A DNA stretch of 35,581 bases from Pseudanabaena cinerea FACHB-1277. GTDB lineage: Bacteria; Cyanobacteriota; Cyanobacteriia; Pseudanabaenales; Pseudanabaenaceae. The notes beneath the pieces were generated by a model. The model saw only the letters and a program-made list of their open reading frames with translations, had not been told where the DNA came from and made no database searches. Each line of letters begins with the position of its first letter. Positions within the stretch are counted from its first letter, which is position 1. Location of the stretch: the NCBI RefSeq assembly GCF_014696345.1, contig NZ_JACJPY010000043.1, positions 1-35,581 of the forward strand. Direction: 5' to 3'. Shown piece after piece: positions 25,828 through 33,239 of the stretch. The position numbers were made by a program, and so were the translations under genes.

Positions 25828-27372
25828 TTAGCCTCGAATTATAATTATTTCTCGCCCTGCGGGACTAATGACATTCTCAGTAGTCGTGCGATCGCTTAGC
25901 GGCAGCAAATCCTTACGGCGATCAAAAATCACCAACCAACCTGTATCCAAACTCAAACCTGATAAATATTTATCCAGTTGAGGCAACCCTTCCTTAATCG
26001 GATCGGGCTTTTTATCAGCCCACACTTTCAACTCCATCGCCAAAGTTACCTTACCATAGCGCAAACAGATATCCATTCTTCCCGAACCAATAGCATATTC
26101 CCTCTCCAACGTGCCACCACCATTAACAACACGGTGCAGAAAAGCCATCAATACAATATGGGGCGCAATCTCTGGATAAGGCGTACTATTAAATAATGGC
26201 TCTCCATGCTGCCGCCAGAATAATAAGAACGCTTCCAACAAGCGATCGGGCAAAAATTCACCTTGCTCACTAAGCCAGATTGGTTGAAGATACCCAATCG
26301 AAGCAGTTGTTACATAGGCAAGTACTCTAGGAAGCACTTCCTGGTAAATAGGATTAGCGATCGCCAACCCATTTTCGTTAGTACAAAGCCCTAAATCTAA
26401 AACGTAGCGAATATCATCCTGTGGTACATCTGGCAGTTCCTGCCCAGCGAGAATAGGCTGAATCACTGCTCTGACTCGAGCTTCTCTTAGTCTTTCCGCA
26501 AGGCTATCCAGATGCGTATCTTGCCTCTTAATCAGTATTTCCTTAGCTTGATTCACTAAATCAGCAGTAATAGGAATAGATGGATCTTTCGTAATATATT
26601 CCACAATTTCCTTAGCGATCGCATTAACCAACCAAGGTTGCCCCTGAGTTAAATGAAAAGCTAAATCGACCGCTTCTGGTGTAAATATCTGTCCTGTAGC
26701 ATCTGTATGTTGCTGGTAGAGATTTCTCACATCCTCAAGGGTAAAGTTACTTAACGTAAAGGAGCGTACTTTGATATTAAAAGGGCTAGAAGTATTTAGC
26801 CGATCGCTCCCTCCTGACGCATATTTATAATCACGCACATCACGCATCCCCACCAATGCAACTGATTGCGGAAATCCTTGGGGACGATTAGGAAAACCAG
26901 ATCGGATTTGTCTTAATACAGAAATTAACGTTTCGTTGCTCAAAGCATCAATTTCATCCAGAAAGACTACTAATGGACGAGATGATTGTTCAGCCCAGTT
27001 GCTCAAGTTTGTACCAATTCTCGCTCCTGCTTCGGCATCTAACCACTCGTTAGGTTGCATCTCTTTGGGCAAACGAAACCGTATCGATTGCTTCCACTCG
27101 CCTAAAATAGCCAATTCGGCTGCTCCCAAATCATCCGAGAAAGCCGCTCCCACTTCCAGCGATAGCATTACCGCCGTATACTGACCGCTAGCAGTTAGTT
27201 CTTGGGCAAGTGCCAGCATTGCTGTAGTTTTACCTACCTGCCTTGGCGCATGAATTACGAAATAATTTTCCTGAGCAATTAGTTGTTTGATTTCAGGCAA
27301 GCGCTCAGTCGCTGACAACATGTAATGAATGTCAGGCTTACAAGGACCAGCAGTATTAAACCATTTGGGCAT
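25828..27372 (-). CDS. AAA-like ATPase fused to a PD-(D/E)XK nuclease-like domain
   Basis: A 514-aa protein. The N-terminal half is a STAND/AAA_35-like P-loop ATPase: Walker A is APRQVGKT at 42-49 (Ala replaces the usual Gly), Walker B is VVFLDEID with D139/E140, and a G-M-R-D-V-R sensor region follows. A winged-helix-like part lies at about 270-360. The C-terminal ~100 residues have the PD-(D/E)XK pattern D434 ... E447-x-K449 (GRMDICLRYG, MELKVW), as in the restriction-endonuclease-like module attached to many archaeal and cyanobacterial ATPases. No clear ribosome-binding site is seen. It is the first gene of a two-gene unit with the recombinase remnant, which suggests a mobile or defence-related origin. 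Activity of the nuclease part is predicted only from its three conserved residues. Confidence 0.85.
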   Translation of the reverse strand: MPKWFNTAGPCKPDIHYMLSATERLPEIKQLIAQENYFVIHAPRQVGKTTAMLALAQELTASGQYTAVMLSLEVGAAFSDDLGAAELAILGEWKQSIRFRLPKEMQPNEWLDAEAGARIGTNLSNWAEQSSRPLVVFLDEIDALSNETLISVLRQIRSGFPNRPQGFPQSVALVGMRDVRDYKYASGGSDRLNTSSPFNIKVRSFTLSNFTLEDVRNLYQQHTDATGQIFTPEAVDLAFHLTQGQPWLVNAIAKEIVEYITKDPSIPITADLVNQAKEILIKRQDTHLDSLAERLREARVRAVIQPILAGQELPDVPQDDIRYVLDLGLCTNENGLAIANPIYQEVLPRVLAYVTTASIGYLQPIWLSEQGEFLPDRLLEAFLLFWRQHGEPLFNSTPYPEIAPHIVLMAFLHRVVNGGGTLEREYAIGSGRMDICLRYGKVTLAMELKVWADKKPDPIKEGLPQLDKYLSGLSLDTGWLVIFDRRKDLLPLSDRTTTENVISPAGREIIIIRG

Positions 27373-27739
27373 AACGACAACTAACTAACAAAGCAGATAC
27401 CCCTTCAATATAACGCAACGCGCCAAGCAAACCCCTGAAACCTTGAAAACACGTTAGCTGTACTAAGCATAAATACTTATTCGTTTAAATCTAATGGCAT
27501 ATAAATGATCATTATTTGTCCTAAGATGTTTCTATGACAAGTTAGCTGTCTTTGCTCGTTTTTTGGCGTTTATGAGGTTTTACTTGTGCATGGCAGTTTG
27601 TTTGTGGTTGGCTAGAATGGGGCGAGGGAGTACGATCTTTGATTCACAAGCTTTGCGATCGCTATGGGACATTTTTTGTGCTGAATTGAGGGCGATTAGT
27701 GCTGAATCTTTGCAAGATAACGCATATCAGAAAAAATTT
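27373..27739. other. Intergenic region without a supported gene
   Basis: This stretch lies between two leftward genes. A short + strand open frame from 27563 exists, but it runs into the 3' flank shared by the two FGE-like genes and resembles nothing I know. Otherwise it is AT-rich spacer that may hold the promoter of the ATPase gene. Confidence 0.5.
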
Positions 27740-27809
27740 GATCGCCTGACGGCGAAGGGGGAGGGTAAAGAAAAAAGTGCAGAGGGCAAAAGGGATAGAG
27801 AGCAAAGTG
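27740..27809 (-). repeat. 3' flank duplicated with the flank of the other FGE-like gene
   Basis: From GATCGCCTGACGGCG to the stop codon this segment matches 29575-29627, except for an extra ~17 bases near the stop. The two FGE-like genes therefore share not only coding sequence but also the DNA just beyond it, as expected for DGR variable-region cassettes or a recent duplication. Confidence 0.75.
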
Positions 27810-28688
27810 CTAGGGAAGAGTCCTCGCGAGACAACTGACAATGCGAAAACCGACATTGCTGCCGCGACCGCCCGGATGAAAGTAGAAGCGATAGGCAGAG
27901 CGACAATTCCTAGGATCATAGAGCCAAGAACCGCCGCGCAACAGCCGATTTTCCTTGCTTTCATCACCAGATACCCAAGGAATATTGCCACTTTTTTTTA
28001 GTTCTTCAGGTTTTTCAGAATAGCTATCATGCCAAGTATCTAAACACCATTCCAAAACATTTCCATGCATATCAAATAGCCCAAAGGCATTGGCAGTTTT
28101 GAAGTATGTTGTGGCTGTAGTTTCTTGGCGATAGATGCCTTTGCTCCCGCGCCAGGAACCCGACCACTTAAAATCTTCATCGTCAGTCCCGCGATAATTG
28201 GCTAGATCTGTAGAGATCGTTTCGCCGAAATGAAAGGGGGTTGTTGTGCCTGCGCGACAGGCATATTCCCATTCGGCTTCGGTGGGTAGGCGATATTCAC
28301 GTCCTGTTTTGACTGAGAGCCGATCGCAAAATTCGACAGCTTCAAACCAAGAGACTTGCTCGACGGGGCGATTTTCATCACCTTGGAAACGTGAGGGTTC
28401 AGGGTTTAGCTTGATGTTGATTTGGGGTAATTGGGTGGCGACGGCTCGCCACTGGGCTTGGGTAACTGGAAACATACCCATAAAGAAACTCTGAAGGGTT
28501 ACGCTATGTTGAGGGAATTCAGAGGTGCGGCGATCTGGCTCAGTTTCGGGAGAACCCATGATAAAGCTGCCTTGGGGAATAGCAACCATTTTGAGGATTG
28601 TGCCATTGCCCAAGTCTTCAGGATAAAATTGCGTTTTTCCTTGTCTGAAGGAAATATTGATGCGGTTTTTAATTTGAGCAACAGTCAT
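27810..28688 (-). CDS. Stand-alone FGE-like (SUMF1/EgtB-fold) protein with a DGR-type variable end
   Basis: A 292-aa formylglycine-generating-enzyme-like (C-type-lectin-fold) protein. Landmarks are V-A-I-P-Q-G-S-F-I-M-G-S, then V-T-Q-A-Q-W-R-A-V, P-V-E-Q-V-S-W-F-E-A-V-E-F-C, the classic Y-R-L-P-T-E-A-E-W-E-Y-A-C-R-A-G, G-L-F-D-M-H-G-N-V-L-E-W-C and L-L-R-G-G-S-W at ~249-255. True FGEs have two active-site Cys near the end; here only C262 is present and the first is Tyr/Asp, so it is probably a binding domain and not an FGE. Residues 256-278 form the variable segment described separately. It follows the DUF559 gene on the same strand, 222 bases away, with no strong ribosome-binding site. It is homologous to the C-terminal 250 residues of the larger protein ending at 29628. 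Confidence 0.9.
   Translation of the reverse strand: MTVAQIKNRINISFRQGKTQFYPEDLGNGTILKMVAIPQGSFIMGSPETEPDRRTSEFPQHSVTLQSFFMGMFPVTQAQWRAVATQLPQINIKLNPEPSRFQGDENRPVEQVSWFEAVEFCDRLSVKTGREYRLPTEAEWEYACRAGTTTPFHFGETISTDLANYRGTDDEDFKWSGSWRGSKGIYRQETTATTYFKTANAFGLFDMHGNVLEWCLDTWHDSYSEKPEELKKSGNIPWVSGDESKENRLLRGGSWLYDPRNCRSAYRFYFHPGGRGSNVGFRIVSCLARTLP
27855..27923 (-). other. Putative DGR variable region 1 (VR1)
   Basis: A 69-base segment (codons 256-278 of the FGE-like gene) that differs from VR2 at 15 bases in 11 codons, all at codon positions 1 or 2; every varied codon ends in C or T in both copies. At 12 of the 15 positions one of the copies has A. Upstream (21 bases) and downstream (45 bases, to the stop) the two copies are identical. 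This is what adenine-specific retro-mutagenesis of AAC/AAT template codons produces. Confidence 0.8.
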
Positions 28689-28775
28689 TTCAGAGAGGAA
28701 GATGGATGAAGGGATTTTTTAAATTTTATCTTGTTTCTGGAGAAATGTATCAATTGTTGCGAGAGAAGTATATCA

Positions 28776-28810
28776 AAGTCCCCCTTTGTAAGGGAGATTT
28801 AGGGGGATAA
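28776..28810. repeat. Family A palindromic repeat, partial copy
   Basis: AAGTCCCCCTTTGTAAGGG and the following GATTTAGGGGGAT form one half of the C-rich/G-rich element that is also inserted in CHAT1. It lies in the upstream region of the stand-alone FGE-like gene. Confidence 0.8.
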
Positions 28811-28836
28811 ATTGCCTTAGTTGGGAATGGTGGAGT

Positions 28837-28907
28837 ATCCCCCCTAGCCCCCCTTGAGAAGGGGGGGAAATTAAAGTCCCCCTTTGTAAGGGGGATTTAG
28901 GGGGATA
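28837..28907. repeat. Family A palindromic repeat, complete copy
   Basis: ATCCCCCCTAGCCCCCCTTG starts the element and GATTTAGGGGGAT ends it, with AAAGTCCCCCTTTGTAAGGG inside. It ends four bases before the DUF559 stop codon. Its stems could act as a transcription terminator for the DUF559 gene. Confidence 0.85.
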
Positions 28908-28910
28908 AGA

Positions 28911-29297
28911 CTAGATTGATATTGTTACAAAAGCTTCAATTTGTTTACAGATTTCTTCAAAAGATTGCAATACCTCACTGTTCTGAAATCGAACTACTTG
29001 TAGATCGTAGCTTTCTAGTATTGCAGTTCTCTCCAAATCTGAGGTTATTCCCTCGTTAGTATAATGACTTTCACCATCTACTTCAATCACTAATTTTAGC
29101 TTTGGGCAATAGAAATCGACAATGAAGCGATCAATTGGTCGTTGTCTCCAAAATCGAAATGGAAATGTTCTCAAGTACCCCCAAAGTTTTCTTTCGGCAG
29201 GTGTCGGATTTTTCCTCATGTTACGAGCAAAATCGACAAGTCTGGGATCGTAGGGGAGAAAAAAGTCACCATGTTTTAGATTTGGGATCAATTGCAA
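28911..29297 (-). CDS. DUF559 endonuclease-like (Vsr/PD-(D/E)XK fold) protein
   Basis: A 128-aa DUF559 protein. The family start pattern L-P-Y-D-P-R-L-V-D-F-A-R-N-M-R-K-N-P-T-P-A-E-R-K-L-W is clear, as are R-F-W-R-Q-R-P-I-D-R-F-I-V-D-F-Y-C (D61) and L-V-I-E-V-D-G-E-S-H (E72, D74), the catalytic Asp/Glu of this very-short-patch-repair-like fold. The only usable start that keeps the whole domain is a TTG at 29297; a later ATG would remove ~27 conserved residues. The gene sits between the two FGE-like genes, surrounded by repeats, and such genes are often found near mobile DNA. A role in the neighbouring conflict system is possible but unproven. Confidence 0.85.
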   Translation of the reverse strand: MQLIPNLKHGDFFLPYDPRLVDFARNMRKNPTPAERKLWGYLRTFPFRFWRQRPIDRFIVDFYCPKLKLVIEVDGESHYTNEGITSDLERTAILESYDLQVVRFQNSEVLQSFEEICKQIEAFVTISI

Positions 29298-29390
29298 GTA
29301 CCAGTTAATTGTATGTTGATGCCAATTGTATAATTGTATTTTTTCTACTCTATTTAGGAGAGGATAAATGAAGAATACCCCCCAGCCCCC

Positions 29391-29554
29391 CTACCATGTA
29401 CACACAAATCTCTCTGGCTACGTTTGAAGGTTTTAATCCCCCCCAGCCCCCCTTGAAAAGGGGGGAGAATTTTCTTCTTCCCACTTTTTAAGGGGGATTG
29501 AGGGGGATCATTAGTAACTCACGCTATAGCAAATAACTTGTGTGTACACAGTAG
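29391..29554. mobile_element. MITE-like insertion nested in a palindromic repeat
   Basis: The ends are inverted repeats: CTACCATGTACACACAAAT at 29391-29409 against the complement of ACTTGTGTGTACACAGTAG at 29536-29554, 16 of 19 matching. The element interrupts a family A repeat, since AGCCCCCC lies on its left and CTTGAGAAAGGGGGGG on its right, together matching the intact copy near 28850. It has no coding capacity. The 330-base gap 29298-29627 holds this and no gene. Confidence 0.7.
29436..29509. repeat. Family A palindromic repeat inside the MITE-like element
   Basis: ATCCCCCCCAGCCCCCCTTG begins the copy and GATTGAGGGGGAT ends it. It lies within the inverted-repeat-bounded element at 29391-29554, so one repeat copy is nested in another. 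Confidence 0.85.
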
Positions 29555-29574
29555 CTTGAGAAAGGGGGGGACTG

Positions 29575-29627
29575 GATCGCCTGACGGCGAGGGGGAGGGT
29601 AAAGAAAAGAGGACAGAGGGCAAAGGG
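29575..29627 (-). repeat. 3' flank of the larger FGE-like gene, copy of 27740-27809
   Basis: This segment begins with the same GATCGCCTGACGGCG and keeps the GGGGGAGGGTAAAGAAAA block as in the other copy. It directly follows the stop of the gene ending at 29628. Confidence 0.75.
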
Positions 29628-32219
29628 CTAGGGAAGAGTCCTCGCGAGACAACTGACAATGCGAAAACCGACATCGTAGCTGCGAACGCCCGGATGATTG
29701 GAGCTGCGATAGGCAGAGCGACAAAGCCTAGGATTAAAGACCCAAGAACCGCCGCGCAACAGCCGCCTTTCCTCTTTTTCATTGCCAGATACCCAAGGAA
29801 TATTGCCACTTTTTTTTAGTTCTTCGGGCTTTTCAGAATAACTGCCATGCCAAGTATCTAAACACCATTCCCAAACATTTCCATGCATATCGTAGAGTCC
29901 AAAGGCATTGGCAGGGAAATTTCCTACAGGACTAGTCTGAGAAGTTTGGCGATCGCCTCCCTTTGGTCCATTGTTATAGGCGTAGTCCCAATCGTAGTTT
30001 GCAAGTTTTGCAGAGATGGTTTCGCCAAAATAAAATGGGGTTGTTGTGCCTGCGCGACAGGCATATTCCCACTCGGCTTCGGTGGGTAGGCGATATTCAC
30101 GTCCTGTTTTGGCTGAGAGGCGATCGCAAAATTCGACTGCCTCAAACCAAGAGACTTGCTCAACGGGGAGATCGTCGTCACCTTTAAACTCTGAGGGTTC
30201 AGGGGTTAGCTCGATTTTGATTTGGGGTAATTGGGTGGCGACGGCTCGCCACTGGGCTTGGGTGATGGGATATTTGCTTATGAAGAAATCGCTCACTGTC
30301 ACTTCATGCTGTGGTGTTTCATCTTTATTAAATTCTGGTTCATCTTTAGGTGCGCCCATGAGAAATGTCCCACCTATGATTTCCACCATTTCCACCCTGA
30401 CATCACCTAGCTCCTCTATACGCTGCCAACCATAGCCAGCCGACTTGGTGATTTGCCAATTTTTGCTATTCTTCTTATCTCGCGCAATTTTTGCAGTCTT
30501 AAAGTCAAAACGCGCCAATTCCTCGATTTCGATTTGGGCAATCTGGAAAGTGTGAGGTTGCATTTTGGGCAAACCTTTTGGATCTGGCGGCGGCGGATTT
30601 TGAATAAATTGCCTGAGACGCTCTGCCATCGCTCGATGTTCACTTCCCAATTGAGACAATGTATCGAGTCCAATTTCCGCAAACTTCTCCACCTGTTGAC
30701 GTTCATCGGGTTTTAATTCGTGCAGTAGTGCAATTAGGGCCTGAAAGCTTTTTACCCCCTTACCCAGACGCTCTGCAATATAGGCGGAAACGGTATCTAA
30801 TACGCGAATGGTTTTAGAGATTGGCACTGCGGCGATCAGGGCTTCCCGCACACCCTGCACAAAGCGGTATTGTGGGGGCTGCGGAGGTGATTGCGGTGGT
30901 AATGGAATAGTCTCTAAAATTCCGCCCATGAAGACTTCAGCGATATGTACCTGTTGCGATTCTGGCAAGAGCGTTTTTTGGATGAGATGCACAATCGGGA
31001 TGCTGACGGGGACAGCCGCCATGTATGCGGCAAGTCTCTGGGCAGTAATTGAGGCAGTACGACAAAAATTTTGGACTCGCTCTTGGATTTGGGCTTCTGA
31101 GGTAATGGCAGTTAGGGATAATTCGTGAGCAGACTCGGATGGGCTTGATAATTTTGCTAAGTTGATTTCAATGCCAACGATGCTGGCGTTGAGGTTGCCT
31201 GTGGTAACTTTTGCCCAACGTCTGAACGGTTCGGGTTCGATGCTGATTGCGGGTAAGATGATGGTTGAGGTGGTGGAGTTTTGGTAGTCTAGATCTGCAA
31301 GTATCGGATAAATGGGCTTTGCCTCTTCACTCAATTTTGCTTGAGTTGCTCCCGCATATTTGGCAGACATTCGCATCAAGCGCCCATCCCCTAGGCTCGT
31401 TCTCGACCAGAGGCGTTCGGGAAATAGCTGCACTAGCACTAGCGGCGAGGCTTTGCCCCAATCTTGGAGGATGTCATAAATGGCGGGTTGCTGCCATAGG
31501 TCAGAGGTACAGTCGCTCAGTACCCAGATAATCTGCCTACCGTGAGGAACTTTGAGTGCCTTGGGATGCTGAGATCGCTTGTCTGTTTTGGCTTGCCAGT
31601 TGGGAGAGATGTTGAGTTCGGGGGTGAGGAGCCAAGTGCGGATTTGCCGAAATGCGCCCTGCTGCTCGACTAGTTCGATTAATTCGGCGATCGTTTCTGT
31701 CCAGATTTTAAGGGAAGGGCTATCTTCGATCGCGATCGTCAGGTCAAACCAGCGTTCTGACGCAGGAGTCATTACTGGCGACCAGATATTTTGTTCGGCG
31801 GTTTGAATGGCTGTGGCTTCTTCGTCTAAAACTGTTTGGGTTCGCGATGGCATTTTTTGCATTAATGGACGCAAGGCACGGGAAAGGGCTAATCGCGATC
31901 GCAGGGCATTTGCCGCAGGGATTTGTAAGGGTAAAGAATTGCTGTAGCTTTGTGGCGATTGGCTTTCAGGAGGGGGAGGTAAAACGATAGGTACTTTGGA
32001 ATTGGGATCTGGTGGCGGCGGCGCGATGATTTCATTACTGGTGCGAACATTGACCTCATCTGGATCTGGGGTTGTCGAAGCAATTGGCTTGGCGATTGGT
32101 GATGGGCTAATTTGACGGGCTAACCAGAAGATATCTGCTAAATTTTCGCCATCAAGATCCTGCCACTCTTTTTGGAGAAGCTTTGCAAATTGAGGAATTG
32201 AGCTAGAAGTATCAGTCAT
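29628..32219 (-). CDS. vWA-FGE fusion protein of the ternary conflict operon
   Basis: An 863-aa multidomain protein. Residues 1-35 are a short helical start, 40-100 a Pro-rich linker. A vWA-like domain lies at ~156-300, with an E165-x-S167-x-S169 variant of the MIDAS motif in IAIEDSPSLK and a conserved W-V-L-S-D-C-T-S-D strand at 232-240. The helical region (~300-600) resembles the SAV_2336-type proteins that accompany MoxR ATPases. An FGE-like domain occupies ~608-863, with G-T-F-L-M-G-A, Y-R-L-P-T-E-A-E-W-E-Y-A and H-G-N-V-W-E-W-C. Only one of the two FGE catalytic cysteines remains (C833), so formylglycine formation is unlikely. The end carries putative DGR variable region VR2 (residues 827-849). 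It starts 15 bases after the MoxR stop, in one operon. I infer that the C-terminal lectin-like domain recognises ligand and the vWA/MoxR part transmits the signal. Confidence 0.88.
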   Translation of the reverse strand: MTDTSSSIPQFAKLLQKEWQDLDGENLADIFWLARQISPSPIAKPIASTTPDPDEVNVRTSNEIIAPPPPDPNSKVPIVLPPPPESQSPQSYSNSLPLQIPAANALRSRLALSRALRPLMQKMPSRTQTVLDEEATAIQTAEQNIWSPVMTPASERWFDLTIAIEDSPSLKIWTETIAELIELVEQQGAFRQIRTWLLTPELNISPNWQAKTDKRSQHPKALKVPHGRQIIWVLSDCTSDLWQQPAIYDILQDWGKASPLVLVQLFPERLWSRTSLGDGRLMRMSAKYAGATQAKLSEEAKPIYPILADLDYQNSTTSTIILPAISIEPEPFRRWAKVTTGNLNASIVGIEINLAKLSSPSESAHELSLTAITSEAQIQERVQNFCRTASITAQRLAAYMAAVPVSIPIVHLIQKTLLPESQQVHIAEVFMGGILETIPLPPQSPPQPPQYRFVQGVREALIAAVPISKTIRVLDTVSAYIAERLGKGVKSFQALIALLHELKPDERQQVEKFAEIGLDTLSQLGSEHRAMAERLRQFIQNPPPPDPKGLPKMQPHTFQIAQIEIEELARFDFKTAKIARDKKNSKNWQITKSAGYGWQRIEELGDVRVEMVEIIGGTFLMGAPKDEPEFNKDETPQHEVTVSDFFISKYPITQAQWRAVATQLPQIKIELTPEPSEFKGDDDLPVEQVSWFEAVEFCDRLSAKTGREYRLPTEAEWEYACRAGTTTPFYFGETISAKLANYDWDYAYNNGPKGGDRQTSQTSPVGNFPANAFGLYDMHGNVWEWCLDTWHGSYSEKPEELKKSGNIPWVSGNEKEERRLLRGGSWVFNPRLCRSAYRSSNHPGVRSYDVGFRIVSCLARTLP
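29673..29741 (-). other. Putative DGR variable region 2 (VR2)
   Basis: Codons 827-849 of the vWA-FGE gene, aligned without gaps to VR1. Variable residues are V, F, N, L, S, S, N, V, S, Y, D against L, Y, D, N, F, Y, F, G, G, S, N in VR1. Intervening codons, such as those for C-R-S-A-Y-R and H-P-G, are identical in the two genes. The 45 bases downstream, including a CTCGCGAG palindrome, are identical too and would be the place for an initiation-of-mutagenic-homing sequence. Confidence 0.8.
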
Positions 32220-32234
32220 GGCGCAACGACCTCT

Positions 32235-33236
32235 TCATTTATCTAAGGCTCGTAAGAGGCGATCGCGAATACCTTCAGGCACTTTTTCTTTGACAATCAT
32301 CTGCACAGCATTGAGTAACTGATCTGAGGTGATAAATTCGCCGCTATCGCGCAATTTTTCAAAGTCTTTGATTAACTGGTTGGCTGCGGCAGCAAGTTCT
32401 TCGTCGCCAAATTGTGTGGTGACGATTAGCTTCAGGCGATCGAAGTCAGGATCTTTGATATCTAAACGCAGGCAGCGCCGTAAAAAAGCAGGGAGAAATT
32501 CACGCTCGTTGTTGCTGGTCAAAATCACTAAGGGAAATTGCTTGCAGCGTATCCGACCTTGAGGGACTTGGTATGTGGGCTGATAGGCTGACTCAAATTC
32601 ATCGCGATCGGCTGTCCTTACCTCGATTGTTTTTTCTCCATCAATACGCTCTAACTCAGGGATCGTAAATTCGCCATCTTCAAAAATATGGAGTAAGTCA
32701 TTGGGAAGATCGATGTCACTCTTATCAATTTCGTCAATTAGCAAAACACGAGGCTTATCACTAGGAATAAAAGCAGTTCCCAATGCACCTAAGCGAATGT
32801 ATTTACCAATGCGATCTTCCTTTTTTCCGCGTAGTTGAAAATCCTGAATCCGCCCGATCGCATCGTAACTATACAGCCCATCTTTGAGGGTACTACGGGA
32901 GGTGATCGGCCAATATAGGACTTCGCCAAGGTCTAGCTCATAGGCGACAGCATAGGCTAGGGAGGTTTTGCCTGTGCCGGGCTTCCCCGTTATCAATAGT
33001 GGTCTGCGTAAATACAATGCCGCATTAACCATCTCTAACTCTTCTTGACTAGGATGAAACGTAGCTCCCCGACGTTCTTTTTTGGTGACGCGCTTCTCCG
33101 TATCTTGCTCATGCTGCTTGGCAAAATCACGCCAACGAGGCGGATCGGGTAATTTATCGGCGATCGCCTCTGCGTGAACTTGGCGATCGCCTTTAAAGAT
33201 AAACCAGTCTTTGTCTGGAGGAGTTGCAGAAGTCAT
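32235..33236 (-). CDS. MoxR-family AAA+ ATPase
   Basis: A 333-aa AAA+ ATPase of the MoxR type. Walker A is GKPGTGKT at 84-91, Walker B VLLIDEIDKSD with D168/E169, then D-L-L-H-I-F-E-D-G-E-F, typical of MoxR proteins, followed by L-V-I-L-T-S-N-N-E-R-E-F-L-P-A-F-L-R-R-C, the sensor-1 Asn and arginine-finger region. MoxR ATPases act as chaperones on vWA partner proteins, and exactly such a partner is encoded next. The start is 3 bases after the peptidase stop, so the genes are translationally coupled. About 60 N-terminal residues form a charged extension with the R-G-A-T-F element common to the conflict-system subgroup. Confidence in family is high, in the specific partner moderate. Confidence 0.92.
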   Translation of the reverse strand: MTSATPPDKDWFIFKGDRQVHAEAIADKLPDPPRWRDFAKQHEQDTEKRVTKKERRGATFHPSQEELEMVNAALYLRRPLLITGKPGTGKTSLAYAVAYELDLGEVLYWPITSRSTLKDGLYSYDAIGRIQDFQLRGKKEDRIGKYIRLGALGTAFIPSDKPRVLLIDEIDKSDIDLPNDLLHIFEDGEFTIPELERIDGEKTIEVRTADRDEFESAYQPTYQVPQGRIRCKQFPLVILTSNNEREFLPAFLRRCLRLDIKDPDFDRLKLIVTTQFGDEELAAAANQLIKDFEKLRDSGEFITSDQLLNAVQMIVKEKVPEGIRDRLLRALDK

Positions 33237-33239
33237 AGT

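Noticed and set aside
27563-27838. A 91-aa + strand open frame
   Set aside because: Its last third is the antisense of the duplicated 3' flank and end of the FGE-like gene, and the charged C-terminus is a by-product of that sequence. No ribosome-binding site was seen.
27810-29741. Simple recent gene duplication as the explanation of the two FGE-like ends
   Set aside because: Ordinary divergence favours third codon positions, yet none of the 15 differences in the variable stretch is at a third position, while the flanking DNA is identical.
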